Assembly: GCA_034766995.1 (NCBI GenBank)
Contig: CM068316.1
Span: forward strand, 26,107,606-26,171,605
Direction of reading: 5' to 3'
From: Acanthacorydalis orientalis
Lineage: Eukaryota; Arthropoda; Insecta; Megaloptera; Corydalidae
Length of the DNA stretch: 64,000 nucleotides
Shown: piece after piece, positions 40,723-53,485 of the stretch
Layout of the letters: the number at the start of each line of letters is the position of its first letter
How positions within the stretch are numbered: position 1 is the stretch's first letter
Translations under genes and position numbers: made by a program
The notes under the pieces: generated by a model
Seen by the model: the letters and a program-made list of their open reading frames with translations, nothing else
Told to the model about the DNA's origin: nothing
The model's database searches: none

Positions 40723-41997
40723 GGTTGCATTGAAAGACGCTGTTTTTTATGTTCTTTGAGCATTTATTTCAATAACAAAATGTCTGAATACATTAATTAA
40801 AGTATTTTTCCTCGGAAGTTATGACTTTTTCCCACTCTTCTGGCAGAAGTTGAATTCCTCTACAAAAGAATGGTCTGTCTTTTGAGCCAATCCATTCAGC
40901 AACAAGATTTTCGACTTCTCCGTAATTATGAAAATCTATATTTTCCAAAGCGTGTTGCATCGATCGGAACAGATGATAATCGCTTGGGGCCAGGTTCAGA
41001 GAATACGCTGGGTGCGGGAGAACCTCCCATTCGAACTCCATCAGTGTTTTTTTTTCACGGCTATAGCAACATGGGGCCGAGATTTGTCATGGAGAAGAAT
41101 CACTTTTCGGTTATTTGATGCAATTAATGGTCGTTTTTGCATCAAATTATCATTCAAACGCTCCAATTGTTGTCGATAACGTTCGACAGTGATTGTTTCC
41201 TTCGGTTTCAGCAACTCATAATACACAGCACCCTCCAGATACCAACAAATAGAGACCATTGCTTTGTGACCGTGGATGTTTTGCGTTGGTATCGACGTTG
41301 ATGGTCGGCTAAGATCAACCAATGATTTCTTGTGTTTTGGGTTGTTGAAATAGATTCATTTTTCATCACCAGTCACGATACACCATAAGAATCTCTTCTT
41401 TTTATACCTTGCAAGCAAAGAAATCAAGATGTTTTAACAATCAGCAATTGCATTTTCGGTCAATTCATGTGGAAACAATCTCCCTTCTTTCTGGATCTTT
41501 CCTATGGCTTGTAAACGTCGTTAAATGGTTGATTTATTGACTTCGAGCTGTCGAGCCAATTATTTGAGTGTTTGAGTAGGGTTTTCTTCCAACAGAACTG
41601 TCGTTATAGTTGTTCATCTTCGAACTTTTTCGATTGACCTGGCCGTTGTTTGCCGTGAACGTCACAATCATCACTTTTGAATCGTCGAAACCGATCCTTA
41701 CATACTGTCTCCGATGAAGCAGATTCACCATAAATTTTCGTAATTAGTCGATGAGCTTCAGCTGCACTTTTTTCAAAATTAAGTAGTGTAGAAGTACACA
41801 TTGGAAAAACAACTTAACGCGTTCCATTTTAATTCGGTTATGGAAAAGCACTTGTGTAAACAAAGGATAGCGTCTGATGACTGAATTTTAGTGGGAAATG
41901 TTCACACTTCAAAATGACATTAGAGACATCTGTTACTACCTTTACAGCATGCACACCTAGAGCCATCTTCACGTTAACAGTGGCTTTCAATGCAACC
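40723..41997 (-). mobile_element. Mariner family G, full-length, broken
   Basis: Terminal repeats ggttgcattgaaag at both ends. The transposase is in pieces: DNA-binding part 41534-41801 (ITKIYGESASSETVCKDRFR), a catalytic piece 41041-41322 and C-terminus 40793-41041. Related to 42430-42852. Confidence 0.87.
40793..41322 (-). pseudogene. Mariner family G transposase, catalytic part
   Basis: Two overlapping frames. The first has AVYYELLKPKETITVERYRQ and LLHDKSRPHVA (second Asp). The second has HPAYSLNLAPSDYHLFRSMQ (third Asp) and ends EEWEKVITSEEKYFN-stop, the normal C-terminus. A frameshift at about 41041 separates them. An upstream first-Asp region near 41360 is frameshifted. Confidence 0.82.
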
Positions 41998-42002
41998 GTT
42001 TA

Positions 42003-42011
42003 ATATATATG

Positions 42012-42062
<51 letters not shown>

Positions 42063-42085
42063 GTATATATATATATATGTATATA

Positions 42086-42173
<88 letters not shown>
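42003..42173. repeat. (AT)n/(TATG)n microsatellite, about 170 bp
   Basis: Long AT array with regularly spaced GTATAT interruptions, immediately beside the mariner. Confidence 0.95.
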
Positions 42174-42175
<2 letters not shown>

Positions 42176-42350
42176 GTGAACATTTTGGATATTTTAAGGT
42201 ATCAATAGTACAGAAATTCGGTATCCAATTAATGAAAAGTATTCAATTATTTTTTTATATAAATTAAATTATTAATAAAGTTTTATACCAAGCATACCTA
42301 TAACTTATATTCTCCCACTCATGCACAACTAACAATTTTCTTCTTCACAC

Positions 42351-42353
<3 letters not shown>

Positions 42354-42416
<63 letters not shown>
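42354..42416. repeat. (AT)n microsatellite
   Basis: About 60 bp of AT. Confidence 0.95.
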
Positions 42417-42419
<3 letters not shown>

Positions 42420-42429
42420 CAGCAGCAAT

Positions 42430-42852
42430 ATATTTTGGGCAGAGTTTTCTTCCAATAGAGCTTGCAGTTGTTGACCTTCGAACTTTCTCGATTGATCTAG
42501 CCGTTATTTGACGTGAACGTCACAATCACCACTTTTGAATCGTCGAAATCAATCTCTACATACTGTTTCCGATGGAGCAGATTCACCATAAGTTTTCTCA
42601 GGTAATCGATGAGCTTCAGCTTCGCTTTTTTCAAATCAAAGTAGTGTAGAAGTACACATCGGAAAAACAACTCATCGAGTTCCATTTTAATTCGATTATA
42701 GAAAAGCCCTTTTGTAAACAAAGGATGGTGTTGATTACTGAATTTTAGTGGGAAATGTTCACACTCCAAAATGATATAAGCGACATCTGTCACTGCTTAC
42801 AGTAAACGCACATAGGGCCATCTACACGTGAACAGCGGCTTTCAATGCAACC
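42430..42852 (-). mobile_element. Mariner family G, 5' fragment
   Basis: 5' terminal repeat at the right (ggttgcattgaaag, TA at 42853-42854), 5' UTR and the DNA-binding part of the transposase (open frame 42497-42793). It ends near 42430 beside an AT array. Confidence 0.83.
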
Positions 42853-43220
42853 TACTATTAACTTCATTAAACTCGAAAGGTTACATACCAGTTTTGAAAA
42901 ATGTATATTTATTAAATCGGGAACCTATCTTGCATTCTCCAGATAGGTACAAATATGACTGTGCAAAAAGTTGTTTATATTAAATAATTATATTTTTTTT
43001 TATTTAACAAGACTTATCGATACACTTCATAATTTCGATTATTCTTACATTTCCTTGTTCAAATTAGCCAAAACAATGAAACCAGTATAATAATAGGTTA
43101 TTATAAAATATCGTAGGTTATGATAGTTAAAACGGAAAATTAAAAATATGAATGTCTTCCCATGCTACTGAGTAAGCACTAGTACAAATAAATAACATAT
43201 GCAAATCGCAGAGAATTACA
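42853..43220. other. Intergenic, no gene seen
   Basis: AT-rich. aggttattataaaatatcgt near 43095 recurs near 43850, so this may belong to the satellite that follows. Confidence 0.5.
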
Positions 43221-43870
<650 letters not shown>

Positions 43871-44301
43871 GTTATCATAGGTTATTATTAAAATATTTCA
43901 TGTTGTTTAATATTCACTAGTGCTACTGTCTACTTCACAGGTCGAACAAATTTTAAAATATCAAAAATGAATAAACAAGATATAATATTTACATTTATAA
44001 GACAATTATAACTTGTATAAACAATAATATTTAAATTCAATACATTGTAATAATTGTTTTGACTTGTATTTTTCCTGCTTAATATTGTAATCATGTATCT
44101 ATGATGATAGTCTTGTAAAATATGTATTAATTATTTTTATAAATTAATTTCATACATGACCTATTTAAATGTCAGACAAATAATGTTTTGATTGTTAGGA
44201 TTTCATTCTTCAACTGTCAAAATGAAATGTCAAAATGTAGTATTGAGAGAAATGTAATCGGCGATATTGACTGTTTAATAATGAAACTTTTCAGTTTCTA
44301 C
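43871..44301. other. Intergenic, no gene seen
   Basis: AT-rich, no recognised features. Confidence 0.5.
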
Positions 44302-45041
44302 TTAAGGGGACCCGGTGGTCTAGAATTTTCGAAAAATCGATTTTTTTTTCGAAAGTATAGTATCTTAAAAATATACTGTTAAAATTTGATGACGAAATTT
44401 AGAGTATTTCAGGATCTACAGCCCATTAGAAGGTCAGGTAGGTAGAAGAATAAGTGGTAAGATTGAAACTTTAAACGCGTTTATCTCGAAACTACTTTTT
44501 TTCGTCTTGCGGGGGCCAGAAAAAAAAACTACTTGACCGATTTGTCTGAAATTTTAATATGTTATTCTGAATAGTTCTACAATAAATATTTTACGGAACT
44601 AATAGTTTCCGTAAAATATTTATATTTTTTTTATTAACAAAACATTCAAAAATACTGGTTGTTTTCAAACTTGTACTTTTGACTACGCGCCATTTTGTCA
44701 AATTTTTTTTTATTCTACTTTCTGCGATAGCTATACTTATACTAATTAAAAATTCGTCAATTGTTTTATTTCAGATCAGAGGGAGAGATAAATCATCATT
44801 CACCACGCAATTCCATTTTTTTAGAGAGGGAGACTTCAGCATCATTTTTCTAATTAAAAAAAAATTTTTTTTTGTCTTTATTTTCATTTTTGTGTAGTTT
44901 ATTAAATGTAGTTTATTAATTTTTGTGTAGTAATAAAATAAGTGTAAAAAAATTTGAAAGCATTATTCATTACCCTCATATAGAAAAAAAATTTTTAAAA
45001 TAGCTTAAATTTTAGGCCGCTAGACCACCGGGTCCCCTTAA
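44302..45041. mobile_element. TTAA-flanked MITE, copy 2
   Basis: Same ends as 15688-16402, TTAA at 44302-44305 and 45038-45041, 740 bp, nearly identical over most of the length. It differs by a replaced segment about 44436-44462, by a local inverted copy (aaatattttacggaactaat then agtttccgtaaaatattt, about 44584-44625) and by a small gtagtttatta duplication near 44895-44930. Confidence 0.9.
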
Positions 45042-45721
45042 ATGCAAGGTGGCGATTGAACAACAGCAATTTAGACAGTACCTAAGTCAACAATATGTTA
45101 ACAAAAACCAGTCGAAAAAGACAATTAAAAAAGTTTTTCCATACTGAGATATTTTTTTTCCTTACAGTAAATAAGAAGTATTGAACAGTAGTACAACTGT
45201 GCCGTACGCCCATTTATTATTTTATATATTCTGTGCTAGTTTATTTAACTGATTTCATGCTAAAATATTTTTACATATAACATACGCACATATCCATAAG
45301 GCACATTCTGTTAAATGAAATAGTTTATATTTTTTATGGCTTACTGAGAAAATTCAACATATATTATTTATTTTTAAGCGTCCATAATTCATGTTAATTT
45401 GGAAACATTGTAACAGTTGATTTATAAATGATGTTCAGCTTCTAGCCATTCAATTGAAATTTAAAAATTATAATTATTTAGAACAATGAATATAATTATA
45501 TAAACCAAAAAAGGTAGTAGTTCGCTAGTTATTAGATAAAACATTGATTGCGTCATTAAAGAACGGCACAAACTCTGGAATCCAGTGACGCGATCAATGT
45601 TTTATTAAGAGATTATGAAAAAATCAATCGATTCATGGATTAGGTGTCGTTCTTTAGTGATGAGTCCCTGTCAGTTTTTCGCTATTAAATAGAGCAAAAC
45701 GTGTCGTGCAAGTAATTATTA
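45042..45721. other. Intergenic with a short inverted repeat
   Basis: Arms 45536-45556 and 45586-45605 (ataaaacattgattgcgtca, one mismatch) plus a second pair around ttaaagaacggcac / gtgtcgttctttagt. No gene recognised. Confidence 0.55.
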
Positions 45722-46952
45722 GGTTGGTGCAAAAATAATTGCGGTTTTTATGTATCGAGTATAAAAGCGCATATCTCAGTTAAAATTATATGTATTACTC
45801 AAAATAAAGACCATTGACCTGCACACATTTCTTCCAACCGGAAACAAGTTTGTTTATTCCTACAAGGTACAATTCTAGAGTCCTGGAATTAACGAATCCA
45901 TCGAAAGCGCTGTGAGCTGATGCTTGATCTTTGGAAACCTTCTCTCGTAGGAAATTAATTAAATGTTTTAAAAATGATAATCAGTCTGAGACAGGTCTGG
46001 AGAATAAGGTGAGTGAGGTATGGTCTCATAGCCCAGTTCATTTTACTTTTTTAAAGTCATTTGTGCGACGTGCGGTCGGGCGTTGTCATGAAGAAGAATT
46101 GGCCCTCTTCGATTGACTGTTGGCCGTAAACTATGCAACTTCGCATGCATTTTTTTCATTCTCCTGATAATATTTTCTGCTGTTATTATTTCACCACAAT
46201 TTAAGAAGTTGTTATGAATGATGCCACTTGATCACCAAACTGTGACGATAATCTTTTTTTCATGAAGCTTCGGTTTAGGAAACTGTTTTGGTGCTTCTCG
46301 TCGGTCTATCCAGTGTAATGAACATTTCCGATTGTTGTAGAGAATCCACTTTTGATCACATGTGACAGTTCGATCAAGAAAGAGATCATTTTTGTTAAAG
46401 CAGACTTAGTATCGCTGAATTACTTGATGATCGTTTAGTTTATTCGGCATTCATTTATCCAGCGTCCTTATTTTTTAAATTAGGCTCAAATGTCGAACAA
46501 TTGTTTAATGATCATCATTGAGTTCTTCTTCCACGTCTCGAGTTGTTTTAAGTGGTTCCGCTTCAATAACGTTACTTAAACTATTATTATCTATAGTTGA
46601 AGGACGTCCATGATCCTCCTCATCATTTTGTTACCATTACGAAATTTTCGGAACCGGTGTTGAGCTGTACGTTCACTAATTGACTCTTTGCCAAAACAAA
46701 TTTGATATTTTGTGCAGTTTCTCATGCTTTACGTCCCAATTTGAACTCATAAAATCGCGCGAAATTGCTTATTTTCATTACTAATTTAAGAAGTTATATC
46801 CAATAATACTGAAGAATGAAAACAATAGACATAAACTGATATCATTAATGTTAATTTCATTGTTTACAATGATGTATCACATGACTATGACAAATGATAA
46901 CGGTAACTAGAAAAATGGGCGCCAAACTACCGCAATTATTTCTGTATCAACC
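45722..46952 (-). mobile_element. Mariner family H, full-length, decayed
   Basis: Ends ggttggtgcaaaaataattg and (reversed right) ggttgatacagaaataattg, flanked by TA at 45720-45721 and 46953-46954. 1,231 bp. The ends resemble family A but the 5' UTR and coding sequence differ. Transposase recognisable only in scraps (ARFYEFKLGRKA near the right; the 3' half near 45830-46400), with many stops. Confidence 0.8.
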
Positions 46953-47211
46953 TAATATTTAATGTTTTTACTGGCAATTCTTTAATTTAAGGCCGTTTTT
47001 AAAATAAAAAAATCCATTTTTTCACTACTCAACGAACGTCAGTCTGGGACTTTTTAATTGTTTTTTTCATATCGTTTATTGCAAAATCCTTGCTCTCCCG
47101 ACTTAAAATCACTTTTTACATTGGAATCAATCATCGTAACAAAAAATTAAATTATTTAAAGTGCATTTTAACAAAAGACCTTAAATTGAACTATTACCCT
47201 AAAAAATATTA
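46953..47211. other. Short spacer between mariners
   Basis: No features seen. Confidence 0.5.
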
Positions 47212-47746
47212 GGTTGGTGGAAAAATAATTGCGGTTTATGACCTTCAAATTCATACATTTTTCCATTTGTGATCCAGAACTGTTGAATGACTAACACCTA
47301 ACTTTTGTGCAAGCTCTCGATTTGTTGTGCATGGTTCTAATTCAAATAGCGCCTCAAGTTGGTCGTTATGAAATGAAGAAGAACGCCCGCGACCTTCTTC
47401 ATCTTCAAGGCTCTCGTCCATAGCACGAAATTTTTAGAACCTCCATAGCACCATACGTTTTTTAATAATACCCACACCAAAAGCATCGTTTAGATTACGA
47501 GCAATTTCTGCTGCTTTACTACCAGTTTTGAACTCGTACAAAACATTGCTCTTATTACCTTCTTTTTCATCTTTAATTTAATAACCCAATTTGAAGCAAA
47601 ATTAATAATAAAACCAAAGTCGATGTTACTAAAATATAGACCGATAAATGCAGTTTAAAATGATATTAATAAGAACACGATGAAATGGCACTTTCATTGA
47701 AAAAAAATGGAATTCAAAAAACAACAACCACAATTATTTTCTTACC
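47212..47746 (-). mobile_element. Mariner A deletion derivative, copy 2
   Basis: Both terminal repeats (ggttggtggaaaaataattg left, ccacaattattttcttacct right) next to TA. The join ctggatcacaaatggaaaaa tgtatg (minus strand) is the same as in 33516-34032. 535 bp; only the start of the transposase remains. Confidence 0.88.
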
Positions 47747-47815
47747 TAGCTAATATAATACTTGGACAAAACAAGAGAAAACAAATTTAATATACTACAT
47801 TTCAAATGATGACCG

Positions 47816-47818
<3 letters not shown>

Positions 47819-47870
<52 letters not shown>
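47819..47870. repeat. (AT)n microsatellite
   Basis: About 50 bp of AT. Confidence 0.95.
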
Positions 47871-47875
<5 letters not shown>

Positions 47876-47932
47876 CATATATGAGTTTTTCACGTTCGTT
47901 GATTACACGTTGATTTGTATATTATTAATATA

Positions 47933-49007
47933 GGGGAAGCCGGAGCTAAGTGAACCGTTTTTTTCAAATCGTTTTTCATTAACAAAATAAATATGTTTCT
48001 AAATATAAACTATGCTATTGCAAAGGTCAAACCCTTAGCTACAAAAATGTGTGACCAGTTTTAATATTTATTTTTTATTTTTCTCCTTATTTTAGAAAAA
48101 GTGAAGACGTGCAAAACTTGACATGCCGAAATTTCCAGATCTAAGTAAAACTCCTCCCGGGCTAAATGAACCCCTACATTAAAAATTGGTTAAACATAAA
48201 AACAAAGCGTTTTTATCATGGAAAATATTTAATACATTTTATTTAGCCTTTTTTCATAATCTACATGTATTGTATGAAACTTTTTTTCTAAATTAAGGCA
48301 TAAAAAAGATCTTTAGAATCGTATTACTGTAAACTACTGTTTTCTTGTAGGAGCCTCTCTTTCCTTTGTTCAGCCATCTCCCGATCCGTTGCCAGTCCCT
48401 TCGTTCAGTGAGCCGGAAAACGATACTTGTCTTGTACTTTTTTCAACAGCCCAAATAATCTGTTAACATTTCTCTTTTTGAAGCTCATGGCACGTGCAAA
48501 ACTTGTAGCTTCCGGTTTCAGTATGAAAAAATGCTGTAAACCAATCTACGCCGACCATGCGCGCTCCTTTACAAGACTCTGGAACTGCCGAATTCAATTT
48601 CATAACGTATTCATACGCTAAGATCATGATCACTTAGCCCCGCATGCAATTTCAACTTTAATTATAAAAAATATATATTAATATCCCAAATATGACAAAA
48701 AAAGTAACGGTGATGTACTTAGGAGGCCTTATAATTTCATAATCACCTACATTCAAAACTGTTTACAACAAACAGTTGTAAATAATTAAAAATTTCCACA
48801 AGAACAAAAATTTACTTCTGCACTGCTGAAACACTCAAAGTGTAATAAAACTGGAACCGTTACACCGAACTCAATTAAACTTCACTGGCCACGTGGGGAC
48901 ATTAACAGTAACACACAGCACTAAAGGCGAGTTCATAAAACGTTTTTATTTGGGTCAAAAATCAAATATTCATTTAGGCCCCTACTTCACTTGGCCCCGG
49001 TCTCCCC
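47933..49007 (-). mobile_element. pogo/Tigger-like DNA transposon, deleted
   Basis: Imperfect inverted ends ggggaagccggagctaagtg and (right, reversed) ggggagaccggggccaagtg, each next to TA. Similar gggctaaatgaacccc and acttagcccc phrases recur inside, as subterminal binding sites often do. 1,075 bp, with part of a pogo-type transposase on the minus strand. Confidence 0.75.
48405..48603 (-). pseudogene. pogo-like transposase DNA-binding fragment
   Basis: MKLNSAVPESCKGARMVGVD followed by WFTAFF, then after one frameshift LKPEATSFARAMSFKKRNVN and RLFGLLKKVQDKYRFPAH-stop. This is the region between the CENP-B-type second helix-turn-helix (usually G-x-DW-x-x-x-F) and the first catalytic Asp of pogo/Tigger/jerky transposases. 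The DDE catalytic domain itself is absent. Confidence 0.78.
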
Positions 49008-49019
49008 TATTACAACATG

Positions 49020-49135
49020 AATGTATTCTTAATTTTCTTACTTTGATATTCAAGTTTATCTACTATATATATATATATATATATATATTATACACACACA
49101 CACACACAAGGTCATCTTTTGAAATGTAATGTTTT
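49020..49135. repeat. Satellite-related fragment with (TA)n/(CA)n
   Basis: cttactttgatattcaagtt and acacacaaggtcatctttt echo the flanks of the block at 43221-43870 (the first in inverted sense). Confidence 0.6.
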
Positions 49136-49530
49136 AAATTTGTTTTTTGTTGTTCTGTTCAAGTTCATCTACTATATCTTGTTACTTTTTTAATGTAAAA
49201 TTGGCTAGTAAGAAAGTTCTTTCGTGTGTAATCTGAAACATCGCTGACTTAACTACGAGAAGAGGCTATGTGCGGGTTATAAAAGGTATTCTACCTTTTA
49301 ATTAATATCAATCGTAGAAGAAATGCGTTTCCCACATTTTCACTGTGATCTTCGTCTGTATTTCAATGTTCTCCAGATATTATTAATAAATTATGTTTAC
49401 AGTTGTGACACCCAATATAGCTAATCATGCTTTCATAGAAAGACATCCCATTCTTCAGATGAAAATTCTTGATAAAACTAGAATTCAGACAGACTGTGCG
49501 TGTATATATATATATATATATATATAAAAA
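49136..49530. other. Intergenic, no gene seen
   Basis: Ends in a short AT run before the mariner at 49531. Confidence 0.5.
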
Positions 49531-50207
49531 ACAGGTGGGCTGAAAAGTTTGTAGGCTGACACATAGATGGCGCTACTAGTATCAAATCCATATGATTTTT
49601 AGTTAGCCCTAACCTTCAAAAGACGCGTGTATAAATTTGACAGCTGTTGCACTATTAGTATCTGAGTTATAGCATTTTTAGTGAAAGAACTTTCGTTACC
49701 TTGAAAAAATGGATAAAAAGGAATTTCGTGTGTTAATAAAGCATTGCTTTTTGGCGAAAAAAAATACTGTTGAAACCAAGGCTTGGCTTAATAAATATTA
49801 TTCGGACTCTGCACCAGGAAAATCGACCGTAGAGAAGTGGTTTGCTAAATTTAAACGAGGCGAAATGAGCACCGAGGACGACGCACGCAGTGGACGCGCC
49901 AAAGAGGCTGTTACCGACGAAAACATCAAAAAAGTCCACAAAATAATTTTTGATAACCGTAAAGTGAAGTTGATCGAGATAGCTGAGACCCTAAAGATAT
50001 CAAACGAACGTGTTGGTCGTATCGTGCATGAATATTTGGATATGCGAAAGCTCTGTTCAAAGTGGGTGCCGCGCGAGCTCACAATCGACCAAAAACAACA
50101 ACGAATCGATGATTCTGAGGAGTGTTTGGAGCTGTTCAATCGTAACAAATCCGAATTTTTGCGTCGATATGTGACGATGGATGAAATATGGCTCCATCAT
50201 TTCACAC
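49531..50207 (+). mobile_element. Mariner family I (irritans-like), 3'-truncated copy
   Basis: 5' terminal repeat acaggtgggctgaaaagttt and 5' UTR nearly identical to 62704-62881. Breaks off at a TATA-type sequence in the catalytic domain, directly after HHFTP. Confidence 0.9.
49709..50206 (+). pseudogene. Mariner family I transposase, truncated
   Basis: About 166 codons of transposase: DNA-binding domain (KSTVEKWFAKFKRGEMSTED, NIKKVHKIIFDNRKVKLIEI), then RRYVTMDEIWLHHFTP with the first catalytic Asp (Thr to Ile next to it). The frame then runs into unrelated sequence to 50287. The catalytic core's second and third Asp are gone. Very close to the copy at 62882, so the truncation is recent. 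Confidence 0.9.
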
Positions 50208-50750
50208 CTATATATTATATTCTTTTGCAAATTATCAGTTTCCCTGTTATTGAAATATTGACAGAGGGAGAACTTGACAGAAACTAAATTTATAGGTACA
50301 ATTTCTTTCTTAGTACATTTATTTAATGTTTTCTTAAATCTTGTAAAATCTCTGAACAAGTGTTTATAAACTGTTACAGTAAGAACTCATTTCCTCATAT
50401 CACGTTCCAGTTCTCGATTGGAAATTTATTTTCTGAAAAAAGCACTGACTCATCTTAACTTTTCGCCTTAATCATTTGAAACTGTAAGTCTTAATCGTTT
50501 TTTTTTCATTCTAAGATGTATCTTCTTGTCGATTCATTTTTTTAATAGATTTTGTGAAAGAACTTCACTAAAAAAATTAAAGTATCAAAAAAATAGTTAA
50601 ATTGTCATCTGTATTCTTTGTATCATAGGATAAACGTTTTCAAATCATAGGATAAATGTCATTAATGGCGACGTTGTTTCAAGTTAAATAGCGCAGAACG
50701 TTAACAAAATAGCATTACCGTAAGTTCTACGGATGTGCAGTCGATATTAT
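50208..50750. other. Intergenic, no gene seen
   Basis: AT-rich; no features recognised. Confidence 0.5.
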
Positions 50751-51209
50751 GCGCATATACTTGGGTCTCTTTTTACATAGTATTTTTTTACACGATTCAC
50801 AGTTACACGTTTTTTTTAATACGATTTATTTACAGTTATACGGTTTTTTTAACACGTTTTATTCACAGTTACAGGATTTAAGTGTTACACGATAGAAATG
50901 ATTTTGTTCCAATAGTAAGAAAACGAATTCGTTGTACTATAATAAAAAGCGACGATGAATAAAATAACGATTTTTTTAAAAAAACATATTTTTTTCATTT
51001 TCCTCGACAAATTAATTTTTCTTTAATATGTTTATTAGATGAAATGTGTTTAGTGAATACATTTCAATATTTTAAATTGCTGATTGTATAGTTCACGTTA
51101 CTTTAACACAAGTTTTATACTTTGTTGCAAATCAATTTTTGCACGATTTTTCTTACACGATTTTTTTGCACGGTACGCATCCACCGTGTAAAAAGAGATG
51201 TAAGCGTAT
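50751..51209. mobile_element. Putative MITE with tctctttttaca ends
   Basis: Left atacttgggtctctttttac and right (reversed) atacgcttacatctcttttt form imperfect inverted ends; the similarity continues inward through acacgatt/atcgtgtaa. Contains a three-unit tandem repeat of about 35 bp (cacagttacacgtttttt-type, 50785-50880). Transposase family unknown. Confidence 0.5.
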
Positions 51210-51418
51210 TTAACATTACAGCATTTTCTGAAACACTATAAAGAAACGGTATTCCTTTCCGTCCCTGTATATAAATAAAGATATTGTATGATAAAAAGTT
51301 ATTTTTTTTATAGAACTTTATCGAATTCATTCGGATTGAATAAACAAAGTATGAAGAATTTATAAATTTTTGTCTGTAGTTTTATGATAAGAAATGAATT
51401 TGTTTCCAATATAATAGC

Positions 51419-53448
51419 TTAACACTAGATTTACGGGTATCGACTGTATACCTATTTTTACTGAAATTCGTCTTTTTGACGGGTTAATTAAAATGCAATT
51501 TTTTATGCAAGTCTTTTTATCTTATATCAATACATTTTTATTAACAGTTTTATTTAGTACATTTTTACATATAAACTCCATTTTTAATGTACATTTTCCT
51601 CATACATACTTGTTACACTTAATACAAATATTATTAGACCTATTTTTCTTACATAATTCGATTTAGCAAGACTTTCATACATTAAGATTTTGTATAATTG
51701 GCAATAAATTGGAACTGGTATTTTATTCGTCGTGAAAATCACTGCCTAGTTCTTCAGCCAGTTGAAAAATAAAATTTATTTTAGATATGTTTACTCCAGT
51801 GGTCTCTTTGTACAATATCCAGGCATTGATGGATGCCAAATCTTAAATGTTTGTAAAACACTTGAAGGGACCTTATACGGGATCCTGCTTTCACGCTATA
51901 TTTTCTAGCCATTTGGTCTACAACATCCACCTCAAACTTGGTTTTGTTGTAAAATGTGACTGTTTCAGTGACACGTTTAGCATTATCTTCTATTTCGACA
52001 TTTTTATGTTTAGAACTGAGCAATAATACGTTTTTGTTTGGCTTGGATCTGTAAGCTTTGAGTACGTACTCATCTGATTTATAAAGTTTTGCGAAAAATC
52101 GGATCATACTATCCTTCTTAGCCTTTGCAGTTTTTGGCAATTCTCTTCTGTTTGCACGTATAGTCTCTACAAGAGTTGTTTTTTCAAGCAACTTTTTTTC
52201 AAGGGAAATGCTTGTGAAAAAGTTGTCAGTAGTATTATTTCTTCCACGGCCTAAATTATTTGGTTCATACGCCTCTCGGACATATAAAATCGCTAGAAAA
52301 GCTCGTAATTGTGATTTTGTAACCACCCAATCTTTTTTCAAAACTTTACGCGCCTCCATTTCAGTACATATTTTGATATACTCAATCATACCTTCATCAA
52401 TTATCGGTTCAAATGCGTTACTTACATTGCCACGCATAATATTTTTTTTTGGGAGCAGTTGGTCCTGGTACATCTTTGAACATATTATAAGCTGGTAATT
52501 TACCACAACCTCCACCTTCTTCTAATGTTTTTCGTAAAGTTCCATCAAGAGGACGTTTGATCGAATTGTCTTCATTACTACAGGTATCAGCAGCTTCTTT
52601 CTATATCACTTTCGCTCTCATAATCTTTTTCTTTTGCGTCATATGTTATGAAGATTTTCATCATCACTGTCGTCAGAATCTTCAGTTTTGTTGTTCACGT
52701 TGTTAATTTCTTCCTCGCTTTCGCATAGTTCGGTAACACTTGCATCAGAATCCAGATAGGTGTTCATATATACTGGTTAGTTTTTTTATCAATTCAATAT
52801 CTTTTCGAAACTTGTCCATAATACCTAGCCAAGTTATCAGAACATAAATGTAAAAAAATATTTCTTTATGGATAGATTTTCAAACTACCTTGAAAAATTC
52901 AAATCTTTGTTTAGTAAATAAACTCCACTTCCTTTTCCGCAAAATTCACTTTTGAAATAATCATTAACTTTGCTCTAATTATATTATAAATAACTAGTTC
53001 AGCCTCACTAAATTTCCAAATATCACATCGTTTCTTTGCAAACTGCACAGTTGAAATGATCATTCGTGATATGATAAGGTTTCCTCTTTTTGTAAACAAA
53101 TAGTTCAAAGCGGTTCGTTTACGTACTCGCTGCTAAACAGCCGTTATTTATTTTGTTTTTCCTTACTCATTCTCATTTTTATTTTTGTTATTCCGCAAGA
53201 ATTGAAACGATTGATTGTAAATTAAGTAACCTGTCAATTTGACATATTTTCGTACAAAAAGGTATACAACATATAGAAATAAGAAAATATAGCTCTTTCG
53301 GATAAAACGAGTGGAGATATATATTCACTACATTATATCATTAAAAACCAATATATAATAACTAGAAAATAATATTTACATGTTCAAAATTTTTTTGCAT
53401 GAAATCAGAAATCCGTAAAATTGACGGGTTCCGTAAATCTAGTGTTAA
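51419..53448 (-). mobile_element. piggyBac-like element with both ends, deleted transposase
   Basis: TTAA at 51419-51422 and 53445-53448. Terminal repeats cactagatttacgg match exactly, with a further ttgacgggtt near each end. 2.03 kb. Contains a piggyBac transposase on the minus strand from about 52767 to 51723, in several frames. Confidence 0.93.
51723..52767 (-). pseudogene. piggyBac-type transposase, internally deleted
   Basis: N-terminus in one frame (MNTYLDSDASVTELCESEEE, acidic, from 52767). The main open part 51781-52515 carries MRGNVSNAFEPIIDEGMIEY, FLAILYVREAYEP, then TTDNFFTS (second catalytic Asp), LPKTAKAKKDSMIRFFAK, VLLLSSKH, EVDVVDQMARKYS (third catalytic Asp), and after a frameshift INFIFQLAEELGSDFHDE to a stop at 51723. 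The stretch that should lie between REAYEP and TTDNFF, which holds the first catalytic Asp in this family, is missing. The protein is therefore inactive even ignoring frameshifts. Confidence 0.88.
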
Positions 53449-53485
53449 GATGATGAGAAATAAAAATAAAAGAAGTAAATGTGGG

